In this document: piece after piece, positions 1-6,871 of the stretch
How the letters are laid out: every line of letters starts with the position of its first letter
How positions within the stretch are numbered: position 1 is the stretch's first letter
NCBI GenBank assembly: GCA_900556515.1
Contig: USPH01000025.1
Location: forward strand, 1-11,112
DNA length: 11,112 nt
Source of the DNA: an uncultured Collinsella sp.
Lineage (GTDB): Bacteria > Actinomycetota > Coriobacteriia > Coriobacteriales > Coriobacteriaceae
Direction: 5' to 3'
Program-made: the position numbers and the translations under genes
Notes under the pieces: generated by a model
The model's database searches: none
The model's input: only the letters and a program-made list of their open reading frames with translations
Told to the model about the DNA's origin: nothing

Positions 1-19
1 CGTTCTCACGCGTGGTCAC
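1..19 (-). CDS. 5' stub of a leftward gene, product unknown
   Basis: A leftward GTG (complement of 17-19) follows an AAAGGAGG ribosome site (complement of 25-32) at a 5-nt spacing. It opens a frame reading M-T-T-R-E-N before the window ends. Only the start signal supports it, and six residues say nothing about function. If real, the gene is divergent from the aldo/keto reductase, and 33-182 is their shared upstream region. I could not identify a convincing promoter there for either direction. Confidence 0.35.
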
Positions 20-182
20 GCTTGCCTCCTTTCATCGGGCTTTTTGCTGATGTTAAAGCGGTGTCGTGACGGCTCGATTTCTGCTGCGTTACGATACGTT
101 CTCGATTGCGATTCCACGATGTTTCGGCCGCGTGACCATTGTGTTTCGCCTTGCCGGGGCGCTGATGGCGAAGGGAGGGGCA

Positions 183-1370
183 GTGCAATATCGCGTTGAC
201 CCTAAAAGCGGCAACCGTATCTCGGCGCTGGGTCTGGGCTGCATGAGGTTTCCCGGTGCGCCGGGACACCCCGATGCGAAGACAGCCGATGCCATCATTT
301 CCCGTGCGGTGGAGCAGGGGATAACCTATCTGGACACGGCCTATCTCTACCCCGGTAACGAAGCTTGTGTGGGAGCTTCGCTTGAGCGCCTGGGTCTGCG
401 CGACCAGATTTTGCTCGCGACCAAGTTGCCGCACGCTTCGTGTAAATGTGCGGAGGATTTCGACCGCTTTTTCGACGAGCAGCTGCGCCGTTTGCGGACT
501 GACCATATCGACTATTACCTTATGCACAACATCACCTCGCCCGCGCAGTGGGAGCGCGTGGTAGCGCTGGGTATCGAGGACTGGATTGCGCACCAAAAGG
601 CTGCGGGGCGTATTCGCCAGATAGGTTTTTCGTATCACGGCAGCGTGGCGGATTTCCTGACGATGCTCGACGCGTATGACTGGGACTTTTGCCAGATCCA
701 GTACAACTATGCTGGAGAGCGCTACCAAGCGGGAACGGCGGGACTCATGGCAGCCGCCGAGCGCGGGCTCGCGGTGTTTGTGATGGAACCGCTTTTGGGT
801 GGACGCCTGGCGGGCAAGCTGCCTCCGCGGGCCCGCGCCGTGCTCGATGACGTACGCGATCCGTACCTGAAGACGCCGGCTGCTTGGGGACTTTCGTGGG
901 TGTGGAACCATCCTCAAGTCACGATGGTGCTTTCGGGCATGACCGATACCACGCAGTTGGATGAGAACGCGGCGCTGGCTGATCGTGCACTGCCGGATTC
1001 GATGACGACAGAGCAGCTCGATACCATCGCACGCGTGCTGAGAGAGTTTGAGAAATCGAATCGCGTGCCCTGTACGGGGTGCGGCTACTGCATGCCGTGC
1101 CCCAAGGGTATCAATATTCCCGGCTGCTTTGGCGCCTACAACGCGAGCTATGCGCATAGTTGGTTTACGGGGCTGTCTCAATACTTTACGGCGAGCGCGG
1201 TGCGGACGAACGAGCCCAAGCTGGTGAGCAACTGCGTCAAGTGCGGCAAATGCGCGCGTCACTGCCCGCAGCACATCGATATTCCCGAGCGTCTCGACGA
1301 TGTGCGCCGACGTTTCCAGCCTGGTCCCGTAACGGCCGCGCTTAAAGCCTTTTGCAAAACGCGCTCCTGA
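183..1370 (+). CDS. Aldo/keto reductase with C-terminal 2x[4Fe-4S] ferredoxin-like domain
   Basis: Predicted cytoplasmic NAD(P)H-dependent oxidoreductase of 395 aa; substrate unknown. The N-terminal ~290 residues are an AKR barrel with the catalytic tetrad in place: D51 and Y56 (LDTAYLY), K81 (ATKLP) and H115 (YLMHN). The C-terminal ~100 residues carry two iron-sulfur motifs: C297-x2-C300-x2-C303-x2-C306-P and C351-x2-C354-x2-C357-x3-C361-P. This is the COG1453-type architecture, common in anaerobes, in which the clusters may pass electrons to or from the nicotinamide site. I chose GTG 183 because AGGGAGG lies just upstream and the protein then begins MQYRVDPKSG, as I recall for the family. 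ATG 165 would add six residues, and a frame open from 66 would add an implausible leader. The TGA stop lies inside hairpin element A. No promoter was identified. Family confidence is high; physiological role is unknown. Confidence 0.93.
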   Translation: MQYRVDPKSGNRISALGLGCMRFPGAPGHPDAKTADAIISRAVEQGITYLDTAYLYPGNEACVGASLERLGLRDQILLATKLPHASCKCAEDFDRFFDEQLRRLRTDHIDYYLMHNITSPAQWERVVALGIEDWIAHQKAAGRIRQIGFSYHGSVADFLTMLDAYDWDFCQIQYNYAGERYQAGTAGLMAAAERGLAVFVMEPLLGGRLAGKLPPRARAVLDDVRDPYLKTPAAWGLSWVWNHPQVTMVLSGMTDTTQLDENAALADRALPDSMTTEQLDTIARVLREFEKSNRVPCTGCGYCMPCPKGINIPGCFGAYNASYAHSWFTGLSQYFTASAVRTNEPKLVSNCVKCGKCARHCPQHIDIPERLDDVRRRFQPGPVTAALKAFCKTRS

Positions 1371-1459
1371 TGCCCCTTTTATAAGTTGCGGTGGAATAGT
1401 TCCTGTTTGCGGCAGAATAGGGGCAAAGCAGGAACTATTCCACCGCAACTGAAGGGGGC
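1363..1459 (+). repeat. Hairpin element A (copy 1 of a covarying intergenic repeat)
   Basis: Long imperfect palindrome. The main stem pairs 1385-1405 with 1429-1449 (21 bp without mismatch). It continues after a bulged G1428 as TTTGC/GCAAA, with a GC-rich apical loop. An outer stem pairs CCCCTT (1373-1378) with AAGGGG (1452-1457) across an internal loop containing TTATAA. Left half 1363-1398 matches 2529-2564 of element B at 35 of 36 positions. The next four bases differ (GTTC here, CGGT in B), and the opposite arm differs to match (GAAC versus ACCG). No U-tract follows, so it is not an ordinary intrinsic terminator. The TGA stop of the aldo/keto reductase is inside the left flank, and the ribosome site of the next gene is the right outer arm. 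The function is not known to me. Confidence 0.85.
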
Positions 1460-1463
1460 TGTC

Positions 1464-2483
1464 GTGGGCCATCGGGATTCATGTGATGATTTGCGTGAGG
1501 TTCGTTGGGGCGTTTTGGGCGCTGGGCGCATTTCGCATCGATTTGCATCGTCGCTCAAGGAGGTGGACGGGGCACGGCTTGTGGCTGCCGCCGGTCGCAC
1601 TCCTTCGCATGTTGAGGAGTTTTGCAGGGCGTTTTCGATTGATGCCGTGCACAGTTATGCCACAGCTGACGATAACGGCGATGTGGCTTATGATGCGTTG
1701 ATTGCCGACCCCGATGTCGACGTAATCTACTTGGCTCTTCCGCATGGCATGCACGCGCATTGGGTCTGTCGGGCACTACGCGCGGGAAAGGCCGTGCTGT
1801 GCGAAAAGCCGGCCGTTTTGAATGAAGAAGAGGCCCATGCGATCGCCTCCGTTTCCCGTGAGCGCGGCGTGCTGTTTATGGAGGCGATGAAGAATCGGTT
1901 TTGCCCGATGCGCACTCGCGTGAAGGACTTGCTTGCGTCGGGTGAGCTCGGCCGTATCGTTTCGATCGAAAGCGTGCAAAAACTTGATTATGGTGAGCCC
2001 CCTTCGAGTTATCTGCTCGACCCGTTGCAGGGTGGCTGTCTATATGACATGGGCTGCTATGCGGTCGGGTGGTTTGATGATCTGCTTGCGGGTGCGTGCG
2101 ATGTTTCGTCTCGTGAAGTTTGCTGGCGTGACGTATCGGACGGCCGCGTTGATTGGGTCGACGAGATTCGTATGAGCGTCGGCGGCATACCCATTCATAT
2201 GGCGTGCGACGGCAAAGCTGCATATGAAAGCCGCTTAACGATTGACTGCGAGCGAGGCTCGTTGGAAATCGAGCGCCTCCATCGTCCCGAGCTCGCCTAT
2301 GTGAAGTACTCCGACGGACGAATGCTCGAAATAAATGCCCCGTTTGAGTTCGATGATTTCTACGGCGAAATCCAGCATGCGACCCAGCTCATCCGGGCGG
2401 GGAAACTCGAGAGTCCCGTCATGCCCCTTGCCGCCACACAGCGCTGTGCGCACATCATCGATGCGATTCGCTTGAAACTTTAG
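1464..2483 (+). CDS. Gfo/Idh/MocA family oxidoreductase
   Basis: Predicted cytoplasmic NAD(P)-dependent dehydrogenase of 339 aa, the usual family length, probably acting on a sugar, inositol or related polyol; substrate cannot be told. An N-terminal Rossmann fold starts RWGVLGAGRIS (G19-x-G21). The family EKP signature is E114-K115-P116, and the C-terminal substrate domain contains the YDMGCY segment (194-199). Start GTG 1464 sits 5 nt after AAGGGGG (1452-1458). An in-frame TTG at 1386 would extend the protein by 26 residues, but those are simply translated hairpin element A, so that start is rejected. TTG 1491 is possible but lacks a ribosome site. The Shine-Dalgarno sequence is the 3' arm of the element's outer stem, so folding could limit translation. 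Same strand as the aldo/keto reductase, with 93 nt between them filled by the element. Confidence 0.9.
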   Translation: MGHRDSCDDLREVRWGVLGAGRISHRFASSLKEVDGARLVAAAGRTPSHVEEFCRAFSIDAVHSYATADDNGDVAYDALIADPDVDVIYLALPHGMHAHWVCRALRAGKAVLCEKPAVLNEEEAHAIASVSRERGVLFMEAMKNRFCPMRTRVKDLLASGELGRIVSIESVQKLDYGEPPSSYLLDPLQGGCLYDMGCYAVGWFDDLLAGACDVSSREVCWRDVSDGRVDWVDEIRMSVGGIPIHMACDGKAAYESRLTIDCERGSLEIERLHRPELAYVKYSDGRMLEINAPFEFDDFYGEIQHATQLIRAGKLESPVMPLAATQRCAHIIDAIRLKL

Positions 2484-2528
2484 GGCGTGGGGGCATGGCG
2501 CCAGCGCTTGGAATGCCTGGAGGCCTTT

Positions 2529-2626
2529 GCTCCTGATGCCCCTTTTATAACTTGCGGTGGAATACGGTCTGTTTGCGCCAAAATAAGGCACCAATAGACC
2601 GTATTTCACCGCAACTGATGAAGGGG
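2529..2626 (+). repeat. Hairpin element B (copy 2 of the covarying intergenic repeat)
   Basis: Second copy of the palindrome at 1363-1459. The main stem pairs 2552-2573 with 2593-2614 (22 pairs, two of them G-U). A short apical GCC/GGC stem (2577-2579 with 2587-2589) closes an AAAATAA loop. The outer stem CCCCTT (2539-2544) pairs with AAGGGG (2621-2626), the core of the nfo ribosome site. CGGT (2565-2568) replaces GTTC of copy A, and ACCG (2598-2601) replaces GAAC. Outer stem, TTATAA internal loop and TTGCGGTGGAATA are kept. The preceding 2484-2528, between the Gfo/Idh/MocA stop and the element, shows no gene and no clear terminator. Confidence 0.85.
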
Positions 2627-2634
2627 AGTTGGAG

Positions 2635-3501
2635 ATGCTGACGATCGGATGTCATCTTTCGACGACGAAGGGCTATCGGGCAATGGGGGAGACGGCGTTG
2701 TCCATTGGCGCCAATACCTTTGCGTTCTTTACGCGCAACCCGCGCGGTGGCAAGGCAAAAGACCTTGACATGGATGACGTGGCGGCTCTGCGCGAGCTTA
2801 TGTCGCAAAACGACTTTGGACCGCTGGTGGCGCATGCCCCGTATACCTACAACCCCTGTTCTGCCAAAGAGCGGGCGCGCGAGTTCGCCTTGGAGGCTAT
2901 GGCAGAGGACCTGCGGCGCATGGAGGCGCTGCCCGGCAACTACTACAACTTCCATCCCGGTGCGCATGTGGGGCAGGGCTCCGACGCCGGCATTCAGATG
3001 ATTGTCGATGCCCTGTGTCAGGTGATGTTTGAGGGCCAGCAGACGACGGTGCTGCTCGAGACCATGTCGGGCAAGGGCACCGAGGTGGGCCGCAGCTTTG
3101 AGGAACTGGCGCTCATCATTGAGGGTGTTGCCGGCAAACGCCCCGAGCTGTCGGCCAAGCTGGGCGTTTGCCTAGACACCTGCCATGTGAGCGATGCCGG
3201 CTACGACATCATCCATGATCTGGACGGCGTACTCGACGAGTTCGACCGCGTGGTGGGTATCGATCGCTTGCATGCCGTACACATCAACGATTCGAAGAAC
3301 CCTTGTGGCGCCCATAAAGATCGTCACGAGTGCATCGGCAAGGGATACCTTGGCAGCGAGGAATTTGGTGGCGGTATGCAGGTTATGCAGAATATTGTAT
3401 CGAATGGCCACTTGCGTTCGCTGCCGTTTATTTTGGAGACTCCGAACGAACTTGCAGGTTATGCAGCTGAAATTAGACTATTAAGGTCATTGCAGCAGTA
3501 A
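2635..3501 (+). CDS. nfo: Endonuclease IV, AP endonuclease family 2
   Basis: Cleaves DNA 5' of abasic sites in base-excision repair; cytoplasmic, expected to bind three metal ions (Zn). The 288-aa protein is about the normal Nfo length. All nine metal ligands of the E. coli enzyme have clear counterparts: H67 (HAPYTYNPC), H107 (NFHPGAHVG), E142 ([13 protein letters not shown]), D181 and H184 (CLDTCH), H216 (HINDSKN), D229 and H231 (DRHECIGKG), and E268 (FILETPNE). ATG 2635 lies 6 nt after AAGGGGAG. A TTG at 2629 would abut the ribosome site and is rejected. That ribosome site is the 3' outer arm of hairpin element B. The last ~25 codons and the following spacer are noticeably more AT-rich than the rest. 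No clear terminator follows before the ABC-importer promoter. Confidence 0.96.
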   Translation: MLTIGCHLSTTKGYRAMGETALSIGANTFAFFTRNPRGGKAKDLDMDDVAALRELMSQNDFGPLVAHAPYTYNPCSAKERAREFALEAMAEDLRRMEALPGNYYNFHPGAHVGQGSDAGIQMIVDALCQVMFEGQQTTVLLETMSGKGTEVGRSFEELALIIEGVAGKRPELSAKLGVCLDTCHVSDAGYDIIHDLDGVLDEFDRVVGIDRLHAVHINDSKNPCGAHKDRHECIGKGYLGSEEFGGGMQVMQNIVSNGHLRSLPFILETPNELAGYAAEIRLLRSLQQ

Positions 3502-3562
3502 TGACTGTCACAAAGTAGAGTATTCCATTCACGTTATGGGTTTGTTTCAATCAGTTTTCTCA

Positions 3563-3591
3563 TTGCAGATTCGTAATTCCGGGTGCATAAT
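3563..3591 (+). promoter_or_regulatory. Predicted sigma-70-type promoter of the ABC importer
   Basis: TTGCAG (3563-3568), a 17-nt spacer, then CATAAT (3586-3591) preceded by TG (3584-3585), an extended -10. It lies in an AT-rich spacer in an otherwise GC-rich window, which favours it. Transcription would start near 3598, giving a leader of about 50 nt. Confidence 0.6.
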
Positions 3592-3608
3592 AGCCAACAG
3601 TTTTTGCA

Positions 3609-3630
3609 GACCTCTGAATCAAACGAGGTC
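3609..3630 (+). promoter_or_regulatory. Small palindrome in the ABC-importer leader
   Basis: GACCTC (3609-3614) and GAGGTC (3625-3630) are perfect inverted arms around a 10-nt loop, just downstream of the predicted start of transcription and upstream of the AAGGAG ribosome site (3635-3640). It could be a repressor operator or an RNA hairpin. The arms are short and nothing more can be said. Confidence 0.3.
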
Positions 3631-3648
3631 ACCGGAAGGAGACTGATT

Positions 3649-4509
3649 ATGAAGCTGAAGAAGCTTGGCGCATTTGCCGCCACGGGTGCTATGGCACTCG
3701 CCCTTGCTCTGACGGGCTGCGGTTCGTCCAACGCCACCTCTGGTTCTGATGCCGGTCCCAGCAGCTCTGACGACGCTAAGGTCGAGAAGGTCGACGGCTC
3801 CAAGGAGTACGCGCTCGTCAAGGACGGCACGCTGACCGTCGGCACCTCTGCCGAGTACGCGCCGTTTGAGTACAAGGATGACAACGGCGACTACCAGGGC
3901 TTTGACCTTGAGCTCATCAAGGCTATCGGTGACAAGCTGGGTCTGGATGTCGAGTACGTCAACAATGACTTTGACACGCTGGTTCCGGGCGTCGCTTCGG
4001 GCGCCAAGTATGACGTTTCCATCGCGGCTATCACCGACACGCCCGAGCGTGAGAAGGAAGTCACTTTCTCTGATTCCTACTACATGGACGATCAGGCTAT
4101 CGTGACCAAGGTCGATAACACCGACATCACGGCCGACAACTACAGCGAGAAGCTCAACAACGCCGACGCTACCATCATCGTCCAGTCTGGCTCGACCGCC
4201 GAGGCCTTTGCCCAGGAGAACTTCCCCAAGGCCAAGATCGTCCCCTACAAGGACGCCACCGAGTGCTTCAGCGCCCTGCAGTCCGATAAGGGCGACGCCG
4301 TAGTCACCAACCGCTCCGTTGCCAGCCAGCTGACCGCCGAGCAGTTCAACACCTGCCAGACCATCAAGCAGATCAGCACCGGCGAGGAGTACGCCATCGC
4401 CATCAACCAGGGCAACACCAAGCTCAAGGACGACATCAACCAGGCTATCAAGGACCTGACCGACGACGGTACCGTCGACGCCCTCATGGCTAAGTACAAT
4501 ATCAAGTAA
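3649..4509 (+). CDS. Amino-acid ABC transporter substrate-binding lipoprotein
   Basis: Extracytoplasmic solute receptor (SBP_bac_3, family 3) of 286 aa that delivers a polar amino acid to the permease and ATPase encoded downstream. The signal peptide starts MKLKKLGAFAATG and ends in the lipobox LTGC, with C24 the predicted lipidated residue, so the mature protein is tethered to the outer face of the membrane. A Ser/Gly/Asp-rich linker (25-50) precedes the binding domain, whose family pattern is clear: LTVGTSAEYAPFEY, then GFDLELIKAIGDKLG, then the ITDTPEREKEVTFSDSYY segment. ATG 3649 is chosen for the AAGGAG eight nt upstream and because the lipoprotein signal begins there. An ATG at 3583 would put 22 hydrophilic residues in front of it. 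The ligand is not deducible; arginine, cystine, glutamine or histidine types are all possible. The gene is followed by a hairpin before the permease. Confidence 0.95.
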   Translation: MKLKKLGAFAATGAMALALALTGCGSSNATSGSDAGPSSSDDAKVEKVDGSKEYALVKDGTLTVGTSAEYAPFEYKDDNGDYQGFDLELIKAIGDKLGLDVEYVNNDFDTLVPGVASGAKYDVSIAAITDTPEREKEVTFSDSYYMDDQAIVTKVDNTDITADNYSEKLNNADATIIVQSGSTAEAFAQENFPKAKIVPYKDATECFSALQSDKGDAVVTNRSVASQLTAEQFNTCQTIKQISTGEEYAIAINQGNTKLKDDINQAIKDLTDDGTVDALMAKYNIK

Positions 4510-4531
4510 AATAACTACTTGATTGCGCGCG

Positions 4532-4562
4532 GGCCCTTTCCGTTTTGGCGGAAAGGGCCTTT
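4532..4562 (+). terminator. Intra-operon intrinsic terminator or attenuator
   Basis: Perfect 11-bp stem GGCCCTTTCCG (4532-4542) / CGGAAAGGGCC (4549-4559) with a TTTTGG loop and only a short T run (4560-4562). It lies between the binding-protein and permease genes. With no other promoter evident before 4628, it probably acts as a leaky terminator that gives more binding protein than membrane components, or stabilises the upstream mRNA end. Confidence 0.75.
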
Positions 4563-4627
4563 GCGCTTCTCTTGACGGAGAGCGTTTCCGTCTCGTTTTG
4601 CCGGCAACTTCTACGATAGGAGCCACC

Positions 4628-5989
4628 TTGTCTCGACTGAACAAAGGGGCCGCGGAGCAGCGTTTTCCACTGCCCTCGATGCTCCAAAAGCTGGCCTGTG
4701 CCCTGGCTGTGGCGCTCGCCCTGGTATGCGCGGGGGCCTGCGTGCCCACGACCGCCCAGGCGCTTGAGACCGCAAAGATTACCGCCCGACCCAATACTGG
4801 TTCGGGTAGCGATGTGGTCGGCGGCACCGAGACGCGCATCACCTGGGAGGTCCAGGCCGATGCCGACGAGGAGCTGAGCGGTCTTTCGCTGACGTTTGTC
4901 GACGGCACGACGTTTGGTACCGATGACACGCGATTGACGATGCTCTCGGGCGAGGACCTCATGGATCGTACGCCCATGAAGCCCACGTGCAAGGCTGACG
5001 GCCAGACGCTCAAGATTGACTTTGGCGAGACGGCGCCTGCCGGCGGCTATTTCCGCGTCGAGGTTTACGGTGTGACGTTTCCCGTCGAGGGCGGCGATGA
5101 GGCCTTTAGCGGCACCTATACGCTCGCCGACGGTTCGACCAAGAAGATCTCCAAGATTCCGTCGGTGGAGATCAAGGGCGTGACGGTCTTCGATAACTTC
5201 CTGGCCGACCTTAAGGAGCAGCCGTGGGTCGAGGCGTGGAACTCCAATATGTTCCTGCGCCTGTTCCTGAACCCGGTCATTTTGGTCCAGAGCCTGCCGA
5301 TCGTCTTCAAGGGCTTCCTTATGTCGCTTTCGATCGTGCTCGTGGCGTTTCCGCTGGCAATTCCCTTTGGCTTTGCCCTGTCGCTTATGCGCATCTCCAA
5401 GTCGCGCATCCTGCGCTGCCTCGCCGGCATCTACGTGAATATCATTCGCGGTACGCCGGCGTTCCTGCAGATCTATATCGCGTTCTTCGGTCTGCCGTTG
5501 GCCGGCGTCAAGGTGGACGACTATGTTTTGGGCGTTATCGTCATGGCCATGAACTCGTCTGCGTACCTGTGCGAGATCTTCCGTGCCGGTATTCAATCGA
5601 TCCCCAAGGGCCAAAACGAGGCTGCTCGCTCTCTGGGCATGAATGCCTTCCAGACGCTGCTCTACGTTATGATTCCGCAGACGTTCCGCAATGTTTTGCC
5701 TACGCTGACCAGCGAGTTTATCTTGCTTTACAAGGATACGTCGCTGCTTGCCGCCGTGGGTGTGGTCGAAATCGTCATGAACGCCCGTACCATCGTGGCC
5801 ACGACGGGCTCCATTACACCGTACGTGGTTGCCGCCCTGTTCTATCTGGTCATCACCCTGCCGCTCGCTCGCTTGGTGAGCGGTCTTGAGGCGAGGCTTT
5901 TGGGTACGACCGAGACCAAGAAGAAGCGTCCCGCTAAGAGCGCCGGACAGGTTGTCGCGACGCCTGCCGATCACATCGCCGGTCTGTAA
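4628..5989 (+). CDS. Amino-acid ABC transporter permease (HisM/GlnP-type) with secreted N-terminal domain
   Basis: Membrane subunit of the importer, 453 aa, about twice the usual 215-250 aa. The C-terminal half (about 205-425) is a normal BPD_transp_1 permease: RGTPAFLQIYIAFFG (274-288) and the EAA loop IQSIPKGQNEAARSLG (322-337), which contacts the ATPase. The N-terminal half has a signal-peptide-like hydrophobic stretch (about 21-38), then ~150 residues of hydrophilic, Gly/Thr/Asp-rich, probably beta-strand sequence (about 45-190) that should face outside. It is not recognisable as a family-3 binding domain. A basic tail (KKKRPAK) ends the protein. TTG 4628 is chosen because AGGAG stands 5 nt upstream; ATG 4679 is in frame but lacks a ribosome site and would trim the leader. 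The stop overlaps the ribosome site of the ATPase gene (TAAGGAGGT), so the two are tightly coupled. Confidence 0.92.
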   Translation: MSRLNKGAAEQRFPLPSMLQKLACALAVALALVCAGACVPTTAQALETAKITARPNTGSGSDVVGGTETRITWEVQADADEELSGLSLTFVDGTTFGTDDTRLTMLSGEDLMDRTPMKPTCKADGQTLKIDFGETAPAGGYFRVEVYGVTFPVEGGDEAFSGTYTLADGSTKKISKIPSVEIKGVTVFDNFLADLKEQPWVEAWNSNMFLRLFLNPVILVQSLPIVFKGFLMSLSIVLVAFPLAIPFGFALSLMRISKSRILRCLAGIYVNIIRGTPAFLQIYIAFFGLPLAGVKVDDYVLGVIVMAMNSSAYLCEIFRAGIQSIPKGQNEAARSLGMNAFQTLLYVMIPQTFRNVLPTLTSEFILLYKDTSLLAAVGVVEIVMNARTIVATTGSITPYVVAALFYLVITLPLARLVSGLEARLLGTTETKKKRPAKSAGQVVATPADHIAGL

Positions 5990-6001
5990 GGAGGTCCTAT
6001 C

Positions 6002-6754
6002 ATGAGCGAAACCAATAACTCGAACGAGGTCGTCGTCAGCATTAAGAACCTCCAGAAGGCCTTTGGCGATAACGTGGTCCTGCGCGATATCGATCTGGAT
6101 GTGCATAAGGGCGAGGTCGTCGTAGTTCTGGGTCCTTCGGGCTCGGGCAAGTCGACGATGCTTCGCTGCATCAATCGTCTGGAGCATCCTACGAGTGGTT
6201 CGATTGTCGTCGAGGGCGTGGATGTGTGCGCCAAGGGCGTTGACCTCAATAAGGTGCGTACGCACTTGGGCATGGTGTTTCAGCAGTTCAACCTGTTCCC
6301 GCACCTATCGGTCAAAAAGAACGTCATGCTTGCGCAGCAAAAGGTGCTCAAGCGCAGCAAGGAAGAGGCCGAGAAGATCGCCGTCGAGGAGCTGACCAAG
6401 GTCGGTCTTGCCGAGCGTATCGACTTTATGCCGAGCCAGCTCTCGGGCGGCCAGCAGCAGCGCGTTGCCATCGCCCGCGCCCTGTCGATGAACCCTCACG
6501 TTATGCTCTTTGACGAGGCCACGTCGGCGCTCGATCCCGAGCTGGTTCGCGACGTTCTGGGTGTCATGCGCGACCTGGCACGCGATGGCATGACCATGAT
6601 TGTCGTGACGCACGAGATGGGCTTTGCCCGCGACGTCGCCGACCGCGTCGTCTTTATGGACGGCGGCGTCATTGTGGAAGAGGGTACGCCGAGCGAGGTC
6701 TTCGACCACCCCAAGAGCGAGCGCACCAAGGCGTTCTTGGGCAATATCTCGTAG
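6002..6754 (+). CDS. Amino-acid ABC transporter ATP-binding protein (GlnQ/HisP family)
   Basis: Cytoplasmic ATPase that powers the importer, 250 aa, normal length. All nucleotide-binding motifs are intact: Walker [10 protein letters not shown] (44-52), Q-loop [13 protein letters not shown] (from 92), ABC signature LSGGQQQR (147-154), Walker [15 protein letters not shown] (D171, catalytic E172), and switch H204 in VVTHEMGFA. The FNLFPH and TSALDPE wording is typical of the polar amino-acid subfamily. ATG 6002 follows a near-perfect AAGGAGGT and lies 12 nt after the permease stop. The gene ends the operon and is followed by a strong terminator. Confidence 0.97.
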   Translation: MSETNNSNEVVVSIKNLQKAFGDNVVLRDIDLDVHKGEVVVVLGPSGSGKSTMLRCINRLEHPTSGSIVVEGVDVCAKGVDLNKVRTHLGMVFQQFNLFPHLSVKKNVMLAQQKVLKRSKEEAEKIAVEELTKVGLAERIDFMPSQLSGGQQQRVAIARALSMNPHVMLFDEATSALDPELVRDVLGVMRDLARDGMTMIVVTHEMGFARDVADRVVFMDGGVIVEEGTPSEVFDHPKSERTKAFLGNIS

Positions 6755-6777
6755 CCGGTTGATGTAACTGCCGTTAT

Positions 6778-6819
6778 AAAAGAGCGGGGGCTGGACTTGA
6801 ATCCAGCCCCCGCTCTTTT
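6778..6819. terminator. Bidirectional intrinsic terminator between converging genes
   Basis: Perfect 18-bp stem 6778-6795 / 6802-6819 with loop CTTGAA. The core is GAGCGGGGGCTGGA, with AAAA on the left and TTTT on the right, so each strand reads a GC-rich hairpin ending in U residues. It closes the rightward ABC operon and the leftward DUF3793-flavodoxin operon. The rest of 6755-6871 shows nothing else convincing. Confidence 0.92.
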
Positions 6820-6871
6820 GTAGGGATGAGGATGCGCTTTGATGCAGGCTCTTTTGGAGGCCCTGGGTTCG

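Noticed and set aside
6..1472. 488-codon leftward open frame antisense to the aldo/keto reductase
   Set aside because: No recognisable motif; Arg/His-rich composition typical of antisense frames in GC-rich genes. It starts and ends in the hairpin and promoter regions, while the opposite strand carries a complete AKR with catalytic residues and Fe-S motifs.
1363..2626. Hairpin elements as a CRISPR array or insertion-sequence ends
   Set aside because: Only two copies 1.1 kb apart with ordinary genes between; no repeat-spacer periodicity, no transposase, and no obvious target-site duplication.
2629..2634. TTG start for endonuclease IV six nt upstream of ATG 2635
   Set aside because: It abuts the ribosome site with no spacer, while ATG 2635 has ideal spacing and gives the normal Nfo N-terminus.
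3619..6304. Long leftward open frames (464 and 600 codons) antisense to the ABC importer
   Set aside because: Low-complexity Val/Leu/Asp/Gly- or Arg/Gln/Asp-rich translations without domains. All three importer genes on the plus strand have full motifs, ribosome sites and tight spacing.
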